The position numbers and the translations under genes are program-made. The notes beneath the pieces were generated by a model. The model was not told where the DNA came from. It saw only the letters and a list, made by a program, of their open reading frames with translations, and made no database searches. A stretch of DNA of 5,376 nucleotides from assembly GCA_005773145.1 (NCBI GenBank), contig SXHS01000242.1, positions 1-5,376 on the forward strand, read 5' to 3'. This document shows, piece by piece, positions 1-5,268 of the stretch (positions are counted from its first letter, which is position 1; every line of letters begins with the position of its first letter). Source of the DNA: Planctomycetaceae bacterium. Lineage in GTDB: Bacteria; Planctomycetota; Planctomycetia; Pirellulales; Pirellulaceae.

Positions 1-192
1 CGTCCCAGCTATATGGATGCGGCCGCACCACAGGTCGCTGAATCCCTCTACGAGCACTTCGTGGCCGTCGTGCGACACGTGGGCATTCCCGTAGCGACCG
101 GCCAGTTTCGTCAGCACATGCAGGTCGAACTGGTCAATGATGGCCCCGTGACCATCCTGCTAGATACGGCTGCCGACATGGTAAAGGACTGA
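1..192 (+). CDS. dtd: D-aminoacyl-tRNA deacylase, C-terminal part (5' end outside window)
   Basis: Frame 1 is open from the first base to a TGA at 190-192 and gives 63 residues. Dtd is a cytoplasmic enzyme that hydrolyses D-amino acids, and glycine mischarged on tRNA-Ala, from tRNA, so it acts in translation quality control. The fragment opens with RPSYMDAAAP, the usual Dtd stretch before the last helix. It continues with GIPVATGQF and then MQVELVNDGPVTILLD. The Gly-Pro of NDGPVT (residues 48-49 of the fragment) is the family's Gly-cisPro motif, which excludes L-amino acids from the active site. The conserved N-terminal SQFTL-type motif would lie upstream of the window. The protein ends about 8 residues after the LLD strand, which is normal for the family. 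It converges with the minus-strand hydrolase gene 45 bp away. The assignment is firm although only the last part, roughly 40 percent, is present. Confidence 0.92.
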   Translation, partial: RPSYMDAAAPQVAESLYEHFVAVVRHVGIPVATGQFRQHMQVELVNDGPVTILLDTAADMVKD

Positions 193-210
193 TTCGTAGA
201 CCACGGAATC
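191..210. terminator. Possible hairpin in the dtd/hydrolase convergent gap
   Basis: GATTC (191-195) and GAATC (206-210) are perfect inverted repeats. GT and AC extend the stem if one bulged G is allowed, giving a loop of AGACC. The hairpin starts inside the dtd stop codon and lies in the 45-bp gap between two converging genes, where a bidirectional terminator is expected. No U-tract follows on either strand, so an intrinsic terminator is only weakly supported. Confidence 0.25.
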
Positions 211-237
211 GCAGTGTCCCGGAACTCGAGCGCCGCT

Positions 238-966
238 CTATCGGCGCCATTCTTCCTCAACACGCTCCCATACCGACCGCCCCAATTCTCGCGCTGTCTG
301 CGGAATGTTACTCGAATCCAACTCGGGACGATTCATCATGGCTGGCTCCAACCATACCAAGGCGCCGAGCACGGCGAGTTGACCATAGGCCAGAACGTTG
401 GCCCACATATCAGACCCCCAAAGTTTCAGTGCGCTGCCAAACGACTTTTTGACGCGAACTCGTCCAAAGCGTGGTTCCAGACTGTAGATCTCATCGAGCA
501 ATAGATGTGACAGAAACCCCACGACTACGGCGCCTGATTTGAAGAGCGCGATGTGGCCATGTAGATTGCGACAGAGCAAGAACGTAACGAGTCCGGCGAT
601 CGCGGCAGCAGGAAGACTGTGAAACATGCCACGGTGCACGGTGGCCATATTGAGGATTGCCGCCAAGCCAAAACGGATGGACAAGTAGCAACCCGCACAG
701 AGTAGGACGACCCACTCATTCGTCAATCCGAGCTCTTTAAAGCGATCCAGCAACAACAGCGGCACAATAGCCGCAGTGAAATTGACGCTCTCGCGGAGTG
801 GCACTCCGGCATCACTGTCGAGATCGGGCAACATGCCCGCGATTCCACACAAACCGCCGGCCAAGATGCAACTGGGAAGCGGTAATCCATAGGCAAGGTG
901 TCCCGTGGCACCATAGGCCACGCCCAGGAGTGAGCTGGTTGCAATGTGGGTCTGAAAGCCGGCCAT
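238..966 (-). CDS. YdjM-type membrane-bound metal-dependent hydrolase family protein
   Basis: The protein has 242 residues from the ATG at 964-966. It matches the YdjM-like family of predicted inner-membrane metal-dependent hydrolases, whose substrate is generally unknown. Likely metal or catalytic motifs are QTHI (His7), LPDLDSD (46-52), HRGMFHS (His111, His116) and FLSHLLLDEIYS (His154, Asp158). Several hydrophobic stretches (about 31-45, 63-74, 86-105, 117-132, 145-157, 190-206) suggest a multi-pass membrane protein. The tail from about 208 is charged and ends in a Glu/Arg-rich helix. A longer reading from a GTG at 1027-1029 adds 21 residues. I prefer the ATG because GGAAG lies 6 nt upstream of it, because MAGFQTHI is the family's usual beginning, and because the extension (TSQKSILPRYFDRSNHWKQL) looks like untranslated sequence. 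The gene converges with dtd and diverges from the CvpA-family gene. The family call is good; the reaction is unknown. Confidence 0.82.
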   Translation of the reverse strand: MAGFQTHIATSSLLGVAYGATGHLAYGLPLPSCILAGGLCGIAGMLPDLDSDAGVPLRESVNFTAAIVPLLLLDRFKELGLTNEWVVLLCAGCYLSIRFGLAAILNMATVHRGMFHSLPAAAIAGLVTFLLCRNLHGHIALFKSGAVVVGFLSHLLLDEIYSLEPRFGRVRVKKSFGSALKLWGSDMWANVLAYGQLAVLGALVWLEPAMMNRPELDSSNIPQTARELGRSVWERVEEEWRR

Positions 967-972
967 GAGTTG

Positions 973-977
973 CTTCC
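973..977 (-). promoter_or_regulatory. Shine-Dalgarno for the hydrolase gene (decides the start)
   Basis: On the minus strand GGAAG is followed by CAACTC and then the ATG at 966, a spacing of 6 nt. No comparable site precedes the longer GTG start at 1029. This favours the shorter protein beginning MAGFQTHI. Confidence 0.55.
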
Positions 978-1039
978 AATGGTTGGACCGATCGAAATAC
1001 CGGGGCAGAATGCTCTTCTGCGATGTCACCGGACGTGGG

Positions 1040-1045
1040 TATACT
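1040..1045 (+). promoter_or_regulatory. Candidate -10 element for the CvpA-family gene
   Basis: TATACT matches the sigma-70 -10 consensus at five of six positions and sits about 67 bp before the ATG at 1112. No good -35 hexamer lies 16-18 bp upstream. The opposite strand reads TATACC shortly after TTGCCT with an 18-bp gap, so the same spot could instead serve the divergent hydrolase gene. It lies inside the proposed 145-bp divergent intergenic region. The support is weak. Confidence 0.25.
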
Positions 1046-1111
1046 CTCTAACCAGCTTGGAAGGCAAACCCAATCTGATAACTAAAGGTGCCGCAAGGAT
1101 CATTACAACTC

Positions 1112-1657
1112 ATGGACAACTACGATTTACTCATGTTGATCGTGCTCGTGGGGGCCACGATCATGGGAGCTTTTAAGGGCCTGGTCTGGCAGCTAGCCTC
1201 GCTAGCATCGATCGGGGTCAGCTACCTGGTAGCGGTCAATTTCCGTGGCGTCGTCGCCGAACTCATCCCGGCGGAGCATCCCTGGAACGCCTTTGCCGCC
1301 ATGTTGGTCCTTTATTTGGGGACGTCGCTGTTGGTTTGGATCGGCTTCCGGATGATCTATAAGACGATCGACGAACTCAAGCTCCGCAGCTTCGACCGGC
1401 AATTGGGGGCCATTTTTGGGGCGGCCAAGGGGGTCGTTTTGTGCGTTGTGGTGACGCTGTTCGCGGTGACGCTGCTGAAGGACGAACAGCGGCAGACCAT
1501 CATGGCATCCCGCTCGGGCCAATACATCTCGCAGCTGTTGCACGAGGCGCGTGGCATCATGCCGGCCGAGTTGCAGGAGGTGATTGAACCGTACTTAGAC
1601 CGGCTGGATGAACGCTGGACAGGCCGCGCCGCGGACCCCGATACGGCCCGTTGGTAG
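1112..1657 (+). CDS. CvpA-family inner-membrane protein
   Basis: The protein has 181 residues from the ATG at 1112. Four hydrophobic segments are visible at about 4-22, 27-45, 57-80 and 100-122, followed by a soluble tail of about 60 residues. The opening (DLLMLIVLVGATIMGAFKGLVWQL) and the FGAAKGVV segment before the fourth helix fit the CvpA fold, named for colicin V production in E. coli. Family members are small membrane proteins linked to envelope homeostasis, but no biochemical activity can be read from the sequence. A GTG at 1088 would add 8 residues (MPQGSLQL). The ATG is preferred because CvpA proteins normally begin within a few residues of the first helix. An AAGGA at 1095-1099 precedes the ATG by a rather long 12 nt. 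The gene stands alone on the plus strand, divergent from the hydrolase gene and convergent with accA. Confidence 0.87.
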   Translation: MDNYDLLMLIVLVGATIMGAFKGLVWQLASLASIGVSYLVAVNFRGVVAELIPAEHPWNAFAAMLVLYLGTSLLVWIGFRMIYKTIDELKLRSFDRQLGAIFGAAKGVVLCVVVTLFAVTLLKDEQRQTIMASRSGQYISQLLHEARGIMPAELQEVIEPYLDRLDERWTGRAADPDTARW

Positions 1658-1667
1658 TCCGGCGGGG

Positions 1668-1702
1668 GCCGAGTAAAAACGGCTTAAATCCCGGGGAAAA
1701 CG
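1668..1702 (+). terminator. Weak tandem hairpins after the CvpA-family gene
   Basis: Just after the stop codon, GCCG and CGGC enclose an A-rich loop (AGTAAAAA) and are followed by TTAAAT. A second small hairpin, CCCG and CGGG around GGGAAAA, comes next. Both stems are only 4 bp and neither is followed by a proper U-tract. The position suits termination, but this is not a canonical intrinsic terminator. Confidence 0.2.
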
Positions 1703-1740
1703 GGCCCATAACCGAACATAAGAAACATTATCGGACGTTG

Positions 1741-1780
1741 CAGTGGCATAGGCTTCCAGCCTGTGATCTCTGTGGCCACT
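1741..1780. repeat. REP-like intergenic hairpin element
   Basis: CATAGGCT (1747-1754) and AGCCTGTG (1758-1765) form an 8-bp stem, with one G-U pair when read on the plus strand, around a TCC loop. An outer inverted repeat encloses it: AGTGGC (1742-1747) with GCCACT (1775-1780). The outer right arm overlaps the 8-bp palindrome GTGGCCAC at 1772-1779. The element lies in the 133-bp gap between two convergent genes, ending 10 bp beyond the accA stop codon. From memory, short elements around AGGCTTCCAGCCT recur between genes in planctomycete genomes, which suggests a dispersed REP-like family. It could also act as a transcript-end structure. The rest of the gap shows only the weak hairpins after the CvpA-family gene. 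Confidence 0.5.
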
Positions 1781-1790
1781 CGACGGCCCG

Positions 1791-2897
1791 CTACCGGCCG
1801 CGCCCGCTCGCTGGCCGCGTGGACGCCGGCTGAGGCCCGCCAAGCTGACCGTTGCCAGCGGAGTTGCCAGCGGACGGGCCGGATGAGTTCTGGCCGGTCG
1901 TGGGCTGGTCTGCCGAGCCCGCCCCAGCCGGCGGGCTCTCCAAGAAGACTCCCATCCGGCGGAACTTCTCATACCGCCGCTGGACCAGCGTTGTACGTTC
2001 AACCGGCTCCCATTCCCGCAGCGTCTTGAGCAGGAACTGACGCAGGCGGGCTGCGGCCTGGTGCGGCTGCCGATGGGCACCCCCCAAGGGCTCCTCGATG
2101 ACATGGTCCACGATTTTAAATTCCAGCAAATCGCGTGAGGTAAATCGGAGTGAGTTGGCCGCCTGTTCGGCAAACTCATGACTCTTCCAGAGGATGCCGG
2201 CACATCCTTCGGGGCTGATCACGGAATAGTAGGCATGTTCCATCATGGCCACGGTATCGCCGATACCGATGCCCAGCGCCCCGCCGCTCCCTCCTTCCCC
2301 GATCACCACACAAACGATGGGCGTGCGCAGTCGGGACATCTCGAAGAGGTTTTCGGCAATCGCTTGGGCCTGACCGCGTTCTTCCGCGCCCAAGCCCGGG
2401 TAGGCGCCGGGCGTGTCGATCAAGCAAATGATCGGCAAGCCGAATTTGTCCGCCATGCGCATCTTGGCGAGTGCTTTGCGATAGCCTTCCGGATGGGCGC
2501 AACCAAAAAAGCACTCGCTCCGTTCCTTGTAGTTCCTCCCTTTTTTATGTCCAACCAGCAAGACTTTGTACTTGCCCAATTTGGCGAACCCCGTGATCAA
2601 TGCACGATCGTCGCCAAATCTGCGGTCGCCATGCAATTCGACGAACTCCTCGAAGACCATGGTGATATAGTCCGCCGTTTGCGGTCGGTTCTTGTGTCGT
2701 GCGACCTTCACCGTCTCCCAAGGGGTGAGATTGCTATAGATCTTGCGAGTCAAGTCGGCCAGTTCGCGCCGCAGGCGTCGCAACTCATCCTCCCCTTCCG
2801 CCGTTAGATCCGCCTCCTTCTCTCGCAGTTCCAGCTGCAACTGAAGTTGGTAAATCGGTTGCTCGAAATCAAGTCCCAATTGGCTTGGATCGGCCAT
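1791..2897 (-). CDS. accA: Acetyl-CoA carboxylase carboxyltransferase subunit alpha
   Basis: AccA has 368 residues. With AccD it forms the cytoplasmic carboxyltransferase that moves the carboxyl group from carboxybiotin on AccB to acetyl-CoA, making malonyl-CoA, the committed step of fatty-acid synthesis. The N-terminal helical part (about 1-60) has the Glu/Leu-rich coiled-coil look of the family. The crotonase-fold core contains HGDRRFGDD (89-97), GHKKGRNYKER (116-126), HPEGYRKAL (135-143), IDTPGAYPGLGAEERGQ (160-176), GEGGSGGALGIG (200-211, oxyanion-hole glycines) and YSVISPEGCAGILWK (224-238). EPLGGAHR (269-276) closes the core. Compared with the roughly 319 residues of E. coli AccA, residues 321-368 are extra: a Gly/Ser/Pro/Asn/Gln-rich, probably disordered tail ending RGR. 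E. coli has NFGMPAPEGY where this protein has FFGCAHPEGY, with cysteines at 129 and 133. The ATG has a strong purine-rich site 6 nt upstream. accD is not in the window. Confidence 0.98.
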   Translation of the reverse strand: MADPSQLGLDFEQPIYQLQLQLELREKEADLTAEGEDELRRLRRELADLTRKIYSNLTPWETVKVARHKNRPQTADYITMVFEEFVELHGDRRFGDDRALITGFAKLGKYKVLLVGHKKGRNYKERSECFFGCAHPEGYRKALAKMRMADKFGLPIICLIDTPGAYPGLGAEERGQAQAIAENLFEMSRLRTPIVCVVIGEGGSGGALGIGIGDTVAMMEHAYYSVISPEGCAGILWKSHEFAEQAANSLRFTSRDLLEFKIVDHVIEEPLGGAHRQPHQAAARLRQFLLKTLREWEPVERTTLVQRRYEKFRRMGVFLESPPAGAGSADQPTTGQNSSGPSAGNSAGNGQLGGPQPASTRPASGRGR

Positions 2898-2903
2898 GCG
2901 CGA

Positions 2904-2911
2904 CTCCCCCC
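2904..2911 (-). promoter_or_regulatory. Strong Shine-Dalgarno for accA
   Basis: The minus strand reads GGGGGGAG, then 6 nt, then the accA ATG at 2897. This is the best ribosome binding site in the window and fixes the accA start. It suggests efficient translation independent of the upstream kinase gene. Confidence 0.7.
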
Positions 2912-2963
2912 TGCTCTGTTTATTCTACGGATGCAACGCTATCTGTTCGTTTTCAGATTCGTG

Positions 2964-2992
2964 TGTATCATGCTCGACGGCATTGGTTTCAA
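2964..2992 (-). promoter_or_regulatory. Weak candidate promoter for accA
   Basis: On the minus strand TTGAAA (2987-2992, five of six matches to the -35 consensus) is followed after 17 bp by GATACA (2964-2969, three of six matches to the -10). It lies in the 113-bp gap between kinase and accA, which looks AT-richer than the genes beside it. A separate TAGAAT downstream, about 30 nt before the accA start, resembles a -10 but has no matching -35. It is possible that accA has its own promoter in this gap. Confidence 0.22.
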
Positions 2993-3010
2993 CAGCCATG
3001 TACCAGTCCT

Positions 3011-3913
3011 TCACGTGGCCTGAGGGCGCACGCGAAAGACGCGAATTTTCTCCATCTGTTCCAGGAACTCGTGGAAGCTGGCGGGGCGTTCCTGTGGCCG
3101 CTTGGCCATCATTTTAGCAATCAATTGAGAGAACGGTGGCGAGACCAACGGGTTGAGACTCACCAGCGGCGGCGCGACAGCCGTCAGGTGCTTATTTAAG
3201 AGTTCATTCGCCGACTCCGCCGTGTACGGCAACTTTCCCCCTACCAACTCATAGATCATGCAGGCGAAGCTGTAGATGTCCGTGCGCACATCCACGACCT
3301 CACCGCGTATTTGTTCTGGCGACATATAACTGCGCGTCCCCTGCACTTTGATTCGGCCACCGAACCAGCGGCCTAAGCCGCGCCGCACTCGTGTGGCAAT
3401 CGCGAAGTCGATCAATCGGACATCACCATTCTCGTTCATCAACACGTTGTCCGGTTTTACGTCACAATGAATCCAGCCCTGGTCGTGCAAATAGGCCAAC
3501 GCCTGTGCGGATTTCAGAACGGCACCCGAGATGAGCAACCGTAGTTTTTCGACGTCCATGCGCAGGGCCTGCTTCAAATTGGGCGCGTTGAAGTACTCCA
3601 ACACCAGGTAAGGCACAGTCCCCGCGACATTACAGTCGTAGATACGAATCACGTAGGGATGATCCAAGCCTTTGCCAACTAGATACTCATGCTTCAGCAG
3701 GGCGAGTTCGTCCTTGTTCTGCCGGTAATCCCGCTGCAACGCCTTGAGAGCGATTCGGCGATTGTCCGTGGAGTTGATCGCCTCCCAAATCTGGCACGTC
3801 TGGCCTGCCCGGACCAGCCGCAGGAGTCGATAGGGACCGATATAATCTTGTCCAGCCGTTGCCACCGCAGTCTTACCCTTTCCTCGCCAAGTCGCCCCAA
3901 GTGGACTCGCCAT
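3011..3913 (-). CDS. Soluble Hanks-type Ser/Thr protein kinase, non-RD with degenerate motifs
   Basis: The 300-residue protein is almost entirely one kinase domain, from IGPYRLLRLV (25-34) to the C-terminal helices. It should transfer phosphate from ATP to Ser/Thr of unknown targets in the cytoplasm. The core residues are present: Lys57 (IALK), helix-C Glu76, catalytic Asp151, Lys153 and Asn156 in HCDVKPDN, metal-binding Asp169, SPE (198-200), Asp212 and Arg276. Several motifs depart from consensus. The glycine loop reads RAGQTCQIW, keeping only one of three glycines; HRD is HCD (non-RD); DFG is DFA. The activation segment is rich in Arg and Lys (RRGLGRWFGGRIK) and has GTRSYMSPE instead of GTPxYMSPE. 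There is no membrane helix or sensor domain, unlike PknB-type receptors. The ATG at 3913 lacks a clear Shine-Dalgarno site. A GTG at 3863-3865, giving 284 residues, has AAGGG 10 nt upstream and is an alternative start. The gene lies 82 bp after the glycosyltransferase gene and 113 bp before accA on the same strand. Confidence 0.93.
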   Translation of the reverse strand: MASPLGATWRGKGKTAVATAGQDYIGPYRLLRLVRAGQTCQIWEAINSTDNRRIALKALQRDYRQNKDELALLKHEYLVGKGLDHPYVIRIYDCNVAGTVPYLVLEYFNAPNLKQALRMDVEKLRLLISGAVLKSAQALAYLHDQGWIHCDVKPDNVLMNENGDVRLIDFAIATRVRRGLGRWFGGRIKVQGTRSYMSPEQIRGEVVDVRTDIYSFACMIYELVGGKLPYTAESANELLNKHLTAVAPPLVSLNPLVSPPFSQLIAKMMAKRPQERPASFHEFLEQMEKIRVFRVRPQAT

Positions 3914-3995
3914 GCGGGGCGACCACGCCGTAGCATCCCCCCCCGAGCTGTCGGCCGGAGTCCAACCCTACAGTCTAGACGAACGGATCGCCCGC

Positions 3996-5171
3996 TCAAA
4001 GGTCGATGTGCGTCGGAAAACGGAGGAGGCGCTGATAGAGTTCTCGCAATCGTTGTGTCATCGTTTCGCAGCGAAACCGGTCCATGCATCGTGCTCGCCC
4101 ATTGGCCCCCCACGCGTCGCGTTCGGCGGCGGAAGTGCCTAGTCTCATCATGGCGTTGGCCAGCTGGACAACCTGTCGGGGCGGTACGAGTAACCCCGTC
4201 TGCTCGGCGATCACCACCTCGCGAGCACCATCAATGTCGTAGCTGATCACAGGTCTTCCCGCCAGCATTGCCTGTGGCAACACCCGCGCCAAGCCTTCAC
4301 GCAGACTCGTGTGAACCACGACATCCGAGGCGGCCAGATAGGCCGGGATCTGCTCTGGGGGGACTAGCCCGACGAGTTGCACGCAACGCTGCAATCCCGC
4401 AGCGTGGATCTGGTGTTCGATCTGGTGCCGCAGGGATCCATCGCCGACAAGCAGGAATCGCGCCGACGGGAGCTGCGCGTGCACGCATTGCGCCGCGGCT
4501 ACAAAATCATCATGCCCTTTCAGAGGAGCCAAACGGGCCACTTTGCTAAAGACCACGTCCTCAGCGCGATAGGCCAACTGGTCGCGCATGGCCGCGCGTT
4601 GATTTTCGGCATTCAGGAACGGCTCCACTTCCATGCCGCTGTAAACGGTGCAAAACTTCTCGCGCGGGGCCACCTGTCCGGCCACCATCCGCTCCGTCAT
4701 CGCATCCGCCACGCTGACCAATGCGTGACATCGACGCGCGGCCTGACGTTCGCACCATCGATAGCCGGCGCGTACGATCGGGTTCTGGTATTCGTGAAAT
4801 GGCGCTCCGTGCACGGTATGCACGATGGCCGGCACCCCCAGGGCATGCGCGGCGAATCGCCCCAACACGCCCCCCTTGGCGCTGTGGGTGTGAACCACCT
4901 CGGGAGCAAAGCCACGTAGCGAACGCTTCAATTGCTGGTACGCACGCGCATCGTGCCATGGAGAAATGGCCCGCCGCAAATCGGACAGCACTTGGAATGG
5001 GACGCCGGCCTCTTCAACCGCCGACATCAAACTCCCCTCGGGCCCTGGCGATGGGCCGGTGATCAGCAAGACGTCATCGCCGTAGTGCCGCATCAAGTCA
5101 CGGCAACACAGCAGGGTATTCTCCTGCGCTCCGCCAATAATCATGCGTGTGATGACATGCGCGATTCGCAT
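3996..5171 (-). CDS. Glycosyltransferase family 4 (GT-B fold)
   Basis: The 391-residue protein has the two Rossmann-like halves of GT-B retaining glycosyltransferases. The N-terminal acceptor half opens with MRIAHVITRMIIGGAQENTLL (Gly13-Gly14 of the acceptor-side loop) and includes VVHTHSAKGGVLGRFAA (92-108) and HTVHGAPFHEY (118-128). The donor half begins at about 206 with VFSKVARLAPLKGHDDFV, where Arg213 and Lys218 should bind the donor diphosphate. LLVGDGSLR (240-248) and the SLREGLARVLPQAMLAGRPVIS region (289-310) follow. In the EX7E motif Glu292 is present but the second position is Gln300. The protein is likely cytoplasmic or membrane-associated, moving a sugar from a nucleotide-sugar to a lipid or surface glycan; donor and acceptor cannot be told. 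No signal peptide or membrane helix is seen. The ATG is the natural start, but no Shine-Dalgarno site precedes it. A soluble glycosyltransferase near truA and accA does not look like part of a polysaccharide cluster. Confidence 0.94.
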   Translation of the reverse strand: MRIAHVITRMIIGGAQENTLLCCRDLMRHYGDDVLLITGPSPGPEGSLMSAVEEAGVPFQVLSDLRRAISPWHDARAYQQLKRSLRGFAPEVVHTHSAKGGVLGRFAAHALGVPAIVHTVHGAPFHEYQNPIVRAGYRWCERQAARRCHALVSVADAMTERMVAGQVAPREKFCTVYSGMEVEPFLNAENQRAAMRDQLAYRAEDVVFSKVARLAPLKGHDDFVAAAQCVHAQLPSARFLLVGDGSLRHQIEHQIHAAGLQRCVQLVGLVPPEQIPAYLAASDVVVHTSLREGLARVLPQAMLAGRPVISYDIDGAREVVIAEQTGLLVPPRQVVQLANAMMRLGTSAAERDAWGANGRARCMDRFRCETMTQRLRELYQRLLRFPTHIDL

Positions 5172-5178
5172 CGCTGAT

Positions 5179-5196
5179 TTCGCAGGCGCGAAGCCT
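5179..5196 (-). promoter_or_regulatory. Small hairpin at the expected ribosome-binding position of the glycosyltransferase gene
   Basis: TTCGC (5179-5183) and GCGAA (5188-5192) pair around AGGC. Alternatively AGGC (5184-5187) pairs with GCCT (5193-5196), and the two pairings exclude each other. The stem ends 7 nt before the ATG at 5171, where a Shine-Dalgarno site would normally be, and none is visible. The stems are short and chance is a real possibility. Confidence 0.2.
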
Positions 5197-5239
5197 ACGC
5201 CACTTTTTCGATCCGACCCGTATTCTTAGTTGTGACCAA

Positions 5240-5263
5240 GCACGAGGCACGAAGCACGAGCAC
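5240..5263. repeat. Tandem heptamer array GCACGAR
   Basis: GCACGAG (5240-5246), GCACGAA (5247-5253) and GCACGAG (5254-5260) stand in tandem. A further GCAC begins at 5260, one base out of register. On the minus strand the array starts 5 bp after the truA stop codon and lies about 68 bp before the glycosyltransferase start. It is non-coding on both strands as far as I can see. From memory, similar GCACGAA-type tandem repeats occur between genes in planctomycete genomes. Confidence 0.6.
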
Positions 5264-5268
5264 AGCCA

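Noticed and set aside
1202..1543. 113-residue minus-strand open frame opposite the CvpA-family gene
   Set aside because: It is antisense to a convincing four-helix membrane protein and consists of Gln/Arg/Asp-rich sequence typical of an antisense frame.
1595..2203. 202-residue minus-strand open frame overlapping the accA 3' part and the gap beyond
   Set aside because: It is a different frame of the same strand as accA, Arg/Ser-rich with no family resemblance, and it crosses the intergenic repeat. It also gives no better end for AccA, so it is not evidence of a frameshift.
2178..2807. 209-residue open frame on the plus strand opposite accA
   Set aside because: It lies wholly antisense to a certain accA gene, has no recognisable domain, and its composition follows from accA codon use.
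3914..3995. Terminator or RNA gene in the glycosyltransferase-kinase gap
   Set aside because: Apart from the G8 run and a CGGCCG palindrome, I see no stem of useful length and no U-tract.
3694..4113. Minus-strand 139-residue frame starting upstream of the kinase, considered as a small gene or frameshifted kinase N-terminus
   Set aside because: It is Arg-rich with no homology I recognise, and the kinase domain is complete in its own frame from about residue 25, so no missing part needs to be supplied.
3689..4246. 185-residue plus-strand open frame spanning kinase 5' end and glycosyltransferase 3' end
   Set aside because: It is antisense to two well-supported genes and Arg/Pro/Ser-rich without any motif; high GC explains the open frame.
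4377..4919. 180-residue plus-strand open frame opposite the glycosyltransferase gene
   Set aside because: It is a shadow of the glycosyltransferase gene with no start context or recognisable domain.
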